Source of the DNA: Narthecium ossifragum
Taxonomy: Eukaryota; Streptophyta; Magnoliopsida; Dioscoreales; Nartheciaceae
NCBI GenBank assembly: GCA_963920575.1
Contig: OY986969.1
Location: 12,230,615 to 12,294,614 of the forward strand
DNA length: 64,000 nt
Direction: 5' to 3'
Below, piece by piece: positions 57,395 through 64,000 of this stretch. The notes under the pieces were generated by a model. That model saw only the letters and a program-made list of their open reading frames with translations. It searched no databases and was not told where the DNA came from. The translations under genes were made by a program, and so were the position numbers. Position 1 is the stretch's first letter, and each line of letters opens with the position of its first letter.

Positions 57395-58083
57395 AGCCGG
57401 CCTTCGGAGAGGAGCGGGAGATCAAGAAGGAGGAAGACCCCGGCACGTCATTGTCGTTCGTGATCCCATCCAAAGAGGGGAGCATCCATCGCCGTCCAAG
57501 GCCTCAAGCCCTCCGCATCGACGTTCCTACATCCGGTGAGGTCCTTCATCAGCGTCGTCATCGCCGTCTTTGATCCATACCAAGGAATTTGTCGCCGTCC
57601 TCCAGCCACCCGCAAGGCATGAAATACACCTCCAGTGAGGTCCACGCCGTGGCTTCCTCTGCTACCATTGATTCCAAAAGCTTAGACATTTCCCCTATTT
57701 CCAGCCGGCTTCATCGCGTTTAGCTGCCATTCTCCCACGGCTACGGAAATCAAATCTAGGTTCTTTCTCAACTCCAAAGCTCCGTCAATGAAGATCCAGG
57801 AACTCCCCTGACTTCAAAGGCCTCGACGCTCAAACGACAACCTCCGGATTCTAGTGGCCCTGAGGATCTTGCGACAAAGCCCAGAAGGCATCTGAAGATC
57901 TTCTCGGATGGTGTTCTTCGACTGCAGTAGCCTCGAAACATCGGCTGTGACGCTCCGACACTCGGATAACGTCTTCCCCAACTCCGACACTCTCGAAACT
58001 CTGGCAACAAAAACTCAAGCAACATCCTTCCATCTTCAGTTACTTCAAAATCATGGCGATGTAAATGATGGATTTGCCAACTT
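57395..58083 (+). other. Right part of block E
   Basis: GC-rich sequence with phrases such as CGCCGTCC and CCTCAAGCCC that also occur just left of A6 (51780-51880). It therefore probably belonged to one block before A6 inserted. Short frames on both strands have no family signature. Its right border with LTR A5 (about 58084) is approximate. Confidence 0.4.
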
Positions 58084-59076
58084 GGCAATCTAGGGGTGTA
58101 GTGCCTGCAATCTCCTCAAATGTAACTCAAATATTTTTGATCGGAAATAAAATAGAAATCTCGTCCCAACGAGATAAACGTTTTACTCATGAACAGGTAG
58201 CAAGGGAGAAACAGGGAGAGGAAGAGCACCACAGGAACCACGAACACAGAACATCGAGCATCAACAAACCATGAAAAACAGAGTAGAAGTAACAATCCCA
58301 AGCTAAGGCATTGAAATCCAGCAAAAACCAGAAAAAGGGAAGTAATCTCATCACGCAACACTAATCCATAGTTCCAAACAATGGTAGCAAAGAGAAGAGA
58401 AGAAGATAGCATCCACGGGTCCTAAGCCAACATGCTTATCGAAGGAACAGTCAATAGAGGAAGAACAGAGCCCATCGGAGACCAAGAAATCAACAAAGCA
58501 TCCAAGGAATCTAAGTTATCATGCATTCAAACCACTCCTATTAGCCTAATCCAAGATTAGGGTAGGTTCCCTACCATTCTAGACCAAGATCACCTCCTTC
58601 CTTCTCTTCCCCGGCCACAGTCGTTATCACCGAGCTCCTCTCCAGCCGCGCTCTCTCTCTCTCCCCCAATTGGTTCGCCACTCTCCTCTCGATCTCTCTC
58701 AATCTCTCTCGCAACTGTGCCCTAACGGGAGAGCAAAGGCTAACTAAAAGGGGTCTTATATGACTAGCTTAAGATTAGATCTTCGCCATCCAATCAGCCA
58801 GATCTGATTCTATCCGGTCAAATCTCGATTCTCGTGATCAAACTTAGATCCTCAAATCTAGAGTACTGCTAATGATCTAATCAAGAACATACATCATTAA
58901 AAGGCAGAGTGTGCGCTGCGGGGGTGTGAAATCGACCGCGAAGACGCAAATTACTAAATTGCCCTTGGGCTCACAGGGAACAACCTAATCGTGAACCAAG
59001 GCCAACCAGGCGAAACCAAACAAAGCAAACCATTGATCTACGCGGTCGGACAGGGTTGGAGGTACGGGTCTTCACA

Positions 59077-60198
59077 TTGCCGGTCAGTTTCACACCCGCA
59101 TAATACACACACAACCCTATGAATGATATATGTGCTTGTTACAACCTTAGGCGGGCTTGGGATCGAAAGATCCGAGCTCGGGCGCAAAAGCTTGTCCTTA
59201 GGACAGCTAGCAGCCCTAAAGCGATCGATCGCTCCAAGGAGTGACCCATCGAACTCTATGTCACCACCGACGTTGTGCAGGAAATTAAGGAACCGACCTA
59301 GTCTGACCGATCGTTGCTTTATGCGATCGATCAGACACATCTGTATAAGAACCCGCCAGCTCCTCCGTTTCTTCTATTTTCTTCTTCTCTTCACCGTTTT
59401 CTTCAATTCTTGAGGGAAGCTTGATCCAGTGCTTTGGAGACGTTGCCAGCAATGAGAGGAGCACACCAAGACCTTCTCGATACGGATTAATCGAGGATTA
59501 ATCATGGATTTGCTTAGATAGGAAGGATTCTTCACTTTTAGCTAGTTTAAGCGTTCTTGGTTAATTGGTTACTTAATTGCTTGATTAATCCATGCTAGAT
59601 GATGCTCCTAGGCATGCTTGATATCTGATTGAAGCTTGGTTGGATTTTAATCGGATTAAGCAGCTTTTCAATGACTAATTTCCGGGTTTTTGGTTTAATT
59701 AGAACAGCTATGTTTGAACTTCATTACAGAGCTGCATGTGCATGATCTCAGTTGATCTTCAACATGAAAGTTGTACATCTCTGAGTTAGCTTTCCATGTA
59801 AACTGGTTTCATATGATTATTGGTGAATTAAATGAACGGACTGTGCAGAACATGGCAGTCAGTTTAATTATTGAAATTAAGTGCAACTTCGTTATCAAAT
59901 TGATTTCTTTTTTTGATATTATGATCTTAGTGACCTCTAGGTTTGGTCTGCAAATTTTTCGTGCAACTTCGTTATCCAAAGAATTTTCAAAGGGATTTTG
60001 AGACATTTACAAAATATGATTACAGAAATTATAGGTTTTTTTTATATATTTCCTTTTATCTGATTGATCCTATCTTTGGATATGTGATTTGGGTTATGTC
60101 AATGAGTAGGCATATCAAGTTTCATGTTAATCGGACGGTTAGATTGAAAGTTAGGATTTTTTGAAATTAGTAGTATCATTAGTTTTAATTCTTCGATC
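59077..60198 (+). mobile_element. Family A LTR copy A7, right piece
   Basis: Continues 37223-37373. It holds CGGTCAGTTTCACACCCGC, a GGCGGGCTTGGGATCGAAAG block shared with A6 (about 52069), CGATCGATCGCTCC words (59220-59335), a TGTATAAGAACCC promoter near 59341, and a CT-rich leader. The 3' half of the LTR is missing; similarity fades before the AT microsatellite at 60202. Confidence 0.72.

Positions 60199-60201
<3 letters not shown>

Positions 60202-60229
<28 letters not shown>
60202..60229. repeat. (AT)n microsatellite
   Basis: Fourteen uninterrupted AT units. It marks the right edge of the transposon stack and the start of different, genic-looking DNA. Confidence 0.95.
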
Positions 60230-60400
60230 CTATTATCTAAGGAAGGACGGTTTTTGAAATGTCCCCCCTATAAAACATAAAGAGTGGTCAGGATTTGCCT
60301 ACAAACACATCCAATTGCTGTGATTCCATGATCAGCTTTAAGATTCCCCTCAAAATTTCATCCCCTCAAAAATTCCCGCCCAAAATTTCTTCTCTCACGC

Positions 60401-60610
60401 ACTCAGCCACTCAGCCACTCAGCCACTCACTCAAAATCCCGCCCACCCCTCTCACTCAAATTTCAGCTGAGAGAGCGATGGGACGGGTGTCCCATCCTCT
60501 CCCCCGTCCCCTCTACCACTACCCATCCCCACGCCGTCCCCCGTCCCCTCTCCCTCTATCCATCCCCACGCCGTCCCCCGTCCCCCGTCCCCTCTCCGTC
60601 TCTTCTCTTC
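60401..60610 (+). repeat. Short tandem repeats in GC-rich upstream DNA
   Basis: Four copies of about 9 bp (CACTCAGCC) lie at 60401-60432. Then CCCCACGCCGTCCCCCGTCC phrases repeat between about 60525 and 60600. The C-rich strand yields Pro/Ser-rich frames on both strands without family signature. Confidence 0.7.
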
Positions 60611-60779
60611 CCCGATCCACTCCCCTCTCGCCAACCGCCGCCTAACCCCATCGTCCTCACCACCTCTCACGCCTCCATGACCTCCCCCTCCTCGGAACCC
60701 ATCTCACGCCGGCGCCGCCTCCATCTAAACCACCGCTTCCTCCCAACCCCAGATCCATACCCCTCTCGCCACCCCCGAC

Positions 60780-61365
60780 CTCTCCTCGACCATCCCCCGA
60801 CCGCGTGAGCACGCCGTCTCCGAGCCCCCCAAGCCCTGGCCCCGTGCGGCCGTTTTCTCTCTCTCTCGGTCTCGAGCTCCCACTCCCACCTCGAAACCTT
60901 GGCTACCTCCCCATTCTCATCTCCAACGACCCCCAAATACAGGGTAGAGGTCGTGGGAACCCCATGCCTCCGTCGATCGCTGCCACCTTTCCCTCTATCC
61001 TCTATTGCTCAAGGTGGCCGATCCCGTGCCTACCTCCCCATTCTCATCTCCGGCGACGCCCAAAAAATAGGGTAGAGGTTGTGGGCCACTCTCTCTTCTC
61101 CTCCGCTCCTCACACCTCCCCTGACCGCGCGCGCACGCCGTCTCTGAGGCCCTCAACCCCTGGCCCCGTGCGGCCGTTCTCTCTCTCTCGGTCTCGAGCT
61201 CCCACTCCCACCTCGAAACCCTGGCTACCTCCCCATCCTCATCTCCAGCGACCCCCAAATACAGGGTAGAGGTCGTGGGAACCCCATGCCTCCGTTGATC
61301 GCCGCCACCTTTCCCTCTATCCTCTCTTGCTCGAGGTGGCCGATCCCGTGCAGGAGAGAGAGAGA
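60780..61365 (+). repeat. Two-copy tandem repeat with a 324-bp period
   Basis: TGGCCCCGTGCGGCCGTT occurs at 60837 and 61161. The following 190 bp are almost identical in both copies (CTCGGTCTCGAGCTCCCACT, then CCCCATGCCTCCGT, then CCACCTTTCCCTCTATCCTC). A third partial segment at 61024-61085 repeats the CTCCCCATTCTCATCTCC part. The array lies directly upstream of the AP2-like exon. Long frames here (for example 60805-61269) are by-products of the GC-rich repeat. Confidence 0.85.
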
Positions 61366-61381
61366 TCGGGAGGAGGTCGAC

Positions 61382-61590
61382 ATGGTGCTCGGGGCCGCGT
61401 CGTCCTCCTCGGAGCAGCCGCCGTTCGGCCTTGCTAATCCTCCAGCGAAGCGCACGCCCCCTCTGAAGGCATCCTACTGGGTGGAGACGGGAGCTAAGAG
61501 GGAGAGGTTGCACACCGCCAAGGACCGAATAAGCCGGATGCCCCCCTGAGCCGCCGCCAAGCTTAGCTCCATCTACCGCGGCGTGACATG
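61382..61590 (+). pseudogene. First exon of an AP2-like transcription factor, damaged
   Basis: From ATG 61382: MVLGAASSSSEQPP, a linker, then KRERLHTAKDRISRMPP, a TGA stop (61547-61549), and in the same frame AAAKLSSIYRGVT up to 61590. From memory, At2g41710-type AP2 proteins have KERISKMPPC, a short TAGK-like segment and SSIYRGVTR, the entry to the first AP2 domain. The TGA sits exactly where their Cys is expected. A GT donor (GTATTC) follows at 61591, where an intron is plausible. No second AP2 exon was recognised up to 64000. It may be a pseudogene, a captured fragment, or an assembly error at one base. An upstream in-frame Met at 61286 is in the tandem repeat and is unlikely as start. Confidence 0.55.
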
Positions 61591-61655
61591 GTATTCTCCT
61601 CCCTCTTCTTATGTGATTCCGTCGCTGTGCTCTTCTGCACTCCAAGCTCGACGGT

Positions 61656-62005
61656 AGTTGTTGATCCTTTCAAGTTCGCACCATTTATCTGCAACCTGTG
61701 ATAAAAATGGCAGATTTGAAAAAAAATTGAATTTTCCTATCCAGTGGTAGACACGATTTTTAGTGTGAGAATTCCCTTTCTTCTTCCTCTATGTATGGTT
61801 GAAGCTCATTTTCTTCCCTTTTCATTTCCTTTTCACTATGATATGATTTAATTTCCCTACCAACTGGATTTTGGTCGATTAAATTTTCATGGGCTTCTGT
61901 TCATCTTCTTTCGATCTGATATGATATGCTTCATGTAATCTTTGATCCTTTGAAGTTCGTAGCATTTATCTGCAACCTGTGATATAAATGGTAGATTTGA
62001 AAAGT
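61656..62005 (+). repeat. 68-bp direct repeat in the AT-rich DNA after the AP2-like exon
   Basis: The phrase TTGATCCTTTCAAGTTCGCA...AGATTTGAAAA at 61656-61724 recurs with few changes at 61940-62005. Between and around are T-rich sequences compatible with an intron. Confidence 0.75.
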
Positions 62006-63090
62006 TGTAGACTGCTGCCACGATCAATTTATTCGGGAAGACGACCCCGTAGGAGTTTCCTAGGAGGATGAAGGAGCCTGAGAGATTGATATTTATACGG
62101 TGGAGATTAAGGTAAAAATCTGCCGATATCCTCTCTTTCATAGGCTATCTCTATTTTCGACAAATTTCTTCGTTTTTTGATTGTGTTTTATTTATAGATC
62201 TAAGGATGGCTGATGAAACTTTGTTTTCTATATTTGAGAGTCATGTTTGCTGCTTTAGTACCTTTTATAATTGTCCTCTGTTTCCAATGTTTGAGATCTA
62301 TCATTTAACATAACAATTATAGCTATTTTGGACAGCTTAACAATAATTTCTCTAATAGTACGCTTTTATAGCTGCATTGTAATTGGAGATTGCAAAATTA
62401 AATCACCTGTGGAAACTTATACTGTCACTTAAGACTCAAACATTGCCAAGATAACCTGGAACTGTAATAGCATGCAGAAAACACTCAAGGCAAGTGTCAA
62501 TTCAAGGTTTGGATCCTTGCTGTGAAAGTGAATTGTGGTAAAAAAGTATCACTCACTCAAACATCAGGTTGGCTACCAGCTTTAATCTGGAGAACAGGGT
62601 TATGTATAAAGTTGATGTATAAAGTTGGTAGGCTGCAATTTATTTAAGATAATGAGAACAGGGTTATGTATAAAGTCCTCCAGTTTCTTATTGGTTGGCT
62701 TTTATCAAGTAAGATACTGTTAAAATATGCTGGTTAATTAGACTCATCCAAAAGTACAGTATAACTACACCATGTCTTCCAAATTCATACAGTTTGAATA
62801 TAGGGGGACTATGGTGTATTTGTGGGGACTAATAGGATTCAACAAAACCCTACTAAGAGAGACCAATACCAACAAACAGAAAGCATCTCTGTGTGTGTAT
62901 GCACCCAAATCTTTTGCAAAAGAGGAGGGCCTCCTCATAGATAACAGCTTGGCCAAACTAGAAATCCTTTGTACATTAAGATACTGTGTAGCATGATTTA
63001 TTATGGAATTTCACTCCATGTTTGAGAATATCGAGTTTTTACATGTAAATCCATGTTTTAATTATGAGATAAGCATTTGAAGTGCGGTTA
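62006..63090 (+). other. AT-rich DNA without an identifiable gene
   Basis: Intron-like, T-rich composition. GAACAGGGTTATGTATAAAGT occurs twice (about 62592 and 62648). The 74-codon frame at 62772-62996 has no family signature and no splice or promoter support. Confidence 0.5.
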
Positions 63091-63094
63091 GAAA

Positions 63095-63385
63095 CATGTT
63101 TCCTGCTGCATAGGCATGCTCTCCAAACATGATTCTCATATATTATTTAATCACTGGGGGTTCCAACTGGAATCATGTTTAGGATTGTTGGATTTTTAGA
63201 TCGATGGAGTGACTCCTTTCTTCATTTTTGTTTCTTGCTGCATAGGCATGCTCTCCAACTGGAATCATATTTGGATAATCTCCATCGCAGATTGTTGGAT
63301 GTTTAGGATTGTGAGAATTGCAAAACATGTTCATATACATGTTTCTTGCTGCATAGCCATCCTTTCTTCATTTTTGTTTCGATTG
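63095..63385 (+). repeat. Interleaved direct repeats
   Basis: CTGCATAGGCATGCTCTCCAA occurs at about 63104 and 63238, with a shorter form (CTGCATAGCCAT) near 63350. CCTTTCTTCATTTTTGTTTC occurs at about 63212 and 63360. GATTGTTGGAT-TTTAG also repeats. The pattern looks like two or three diverged copies of a roughly 130-bp unit. Confidence 0.65.
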
Positions 63386-63869
63386 GTGCCAGTTATTTAA
63401 TTCTGTTCAGCATCCTACATTTAAAGATGCATGTCGAGCGTTAGGTTTGTAGAGCAAAACTTTATACTTATATGTACATATAAACTTTCTTCAAGATGCT
63501 CTGAATATCTTTGAATGTGGCTCTGGATATGTTATTAGAATTTACAATGCTTCTGTGAAATCTCTGAAGGGCATTCTAATAGATCTGATTCAGCTGCTGT
63601 CTAGGCAAGTCAGAAGTCTTCATTGGTGTTGGATAAATGTACGATAGTTCAGAATTTTTTGGAATTAGTAGTTGCATAAAGCAACTCCTAATTTACTAGC
63701 ATTCCTTATATTGTGCTTGACTGCTTCTTTTAGGTTTGCTGCTCCTAATCAATTTAGTTTGAATTGACTAGGATTCAAAGTTAATTCTAATCTTCTTTTA
63801 TCTTTGCATTTAACTTTGCAGTAGCAATTCCTTGCTTGATGCTTTTGATGAGCATTTACATGTTTTTAG

Positions 63870-63951
63870 GACTTGAGAGTGGCATCTAAGTGCATCATGC
63901 AAGAAGTAAAAAATGCTCAAAGGAGATGGGAGGGAGAAATAACCTACTTTG
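63870..63951 (+). CDS. Candidate internal exon, unknown protein
   Basis: An 82-nt segment is bounded by TGTTTTTAG on the left and GGTAAGAG on the right, good plant acceptor and donor contexts. One frame is open across it and reads VASKCIMQEVKNAQRRWEGE, then ITYFG. Composition differs from the AT-rich surroundings. I do not recognise the family. It may belong to a gene continuing beyond the window, possibly the AP2-like locus or another. Confidence 0.35.
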
Positions 63952-64000
63952 GTAAGAGAAATTGATCAGAAATTTTATGCAACTGTAATCATTATTATCA

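Larger units (their letters stand above)
37374..59076 (-). mobile_element. Family A solo LTR copy A5, inserted in another A LTR and heavily nested
   Basis: The left edge TGTCACACCCCGACCC is the complement of an A 3' end. The right edge GGTACGGGTCTTCACA is the complement of an A start. Flanks TTGAC (37369-37373) and TTGCC (59077-59081) differ by one base. LTR sequence is seen at 37374-38924, probably 49504-49912, and about 58084-59076, about 2.95 kb net, similar to A4. The gaps are the B element (38925-49498) and block E with A6. On the minus strand TATATAAGACC near 58756-58766 is the likely promoter. Confidence 0.75.

Noticed and set aside
51897..57399. Target duplication for LTR A6
   Set aside because: Flanks ACTCGT and AGCCG do not match, even allowing a shift of two bases at the left edge; I therefore make no claim of a simple insertion.
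60805..61645. Long frames on both strands (154 and 216 codons)
   Set aside because: They come from the GC-rich 324-bp tandem repeat; Pro/Ser- and Arg/Gly-rich composition and no domain. Only the AP2-like frame has family support.

Overview
This window is plant nuclear DNA, from an angiosperm that I cannot name from sequence alone. It is almost entirely transposable elements nested in one another. Evidence is Athila-like and Tat-like Ty3/gypsy coding regions, plant-type LTRs (TG...CA ends, 5-bp target duplications), a plant mobile domain (PMD) reading frame with a GT-AG intron, and a PIF/Harbinger-like DNA transposon. The only stretch that looks like host gene territory is at the right end (about 60.3-64 kb). 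It holds a damaged first exon resembling an AP2-type transcription factor of the At2g41710/SMOS1 kind.

Layout. (1) 1-932: short-repeat array and CT-rich DNA. (2) 933-11180: solo LTR of a large-LTR family (family A, minus; TSD GTGGC). Inside it are a solo LTR of family C (1990-3423, TSD GTAAC) and a complete non-autonomous family C element (4164-11057). The latter has two 1442-bp LTRs, a PBS and PPT, and a decayed gag-like frame. (3) 11186-14710: a second family A LTR (plus) holding a C solo LTR (12287-13727, TSD CCGCT). (4) 14711-19670: leader, PBS and about 490 bp of LTR of a Tat-like element (minus), split by an A solo LTR (15104-17710, TSD GGTTC) and a family B solo LTR (18058-19527). (5) 20206-36520: one PMD frame (plus), which is the antisense ORF of the Tat-like element. 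It is split by a truncated C-like gag/protease element (21304-25808, TSD CCTTC) and by a PIF/Harbinger-like transposon (26025-34635, TSD TTA). That transposon contains an A solo LTR (29157-33879, TSD CCAGG), which contains a B solo LTR (30527-32185, TSD GTATG). (6) 36686-37224: end of the Tat-like integrase (minus). (7) 37223-60198: an A LTR (plus) split by an oppositely oriented A LTR (37374-59076). The inner LTR holds a nearly complete Athila-like family B element (38925-49498, minus) and an LTR-like block E. Block E is split by another A LTR (51902-57394), which carries B (52105-53595) and D (55350-57049) solo LTRs. (8) 60199-64000: AT microsatellite, GC-rich tandem repeats, AP2-like exon, AT-rich DNA and one candidate exon.

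How the parts relate. Family B is the one autonomous-type element: gag, protease, RT, RNase H and integrase are all recognisable, but nonsense codons, a 16-bp and a 4-bp duplication and one more frameshift break it. Family C shares its PBS type, PPT-side hairpin and a 3' internal motif with B, so B-type proteins may have mobilised C. Family A appears only as solo LTRs.

The most unusual signal is in the LTR promoters. Nearly every LTR family carries a cluster of short perfect or near-perfect palindromes between the LTR start and the TATA box. The palindromic word differs by family and, in family B, between copies at the same slot (AGGATCGATCCT, TCCGATCGATCGGA, GACGGTCGACCGTC, AAGATCGATCTT).
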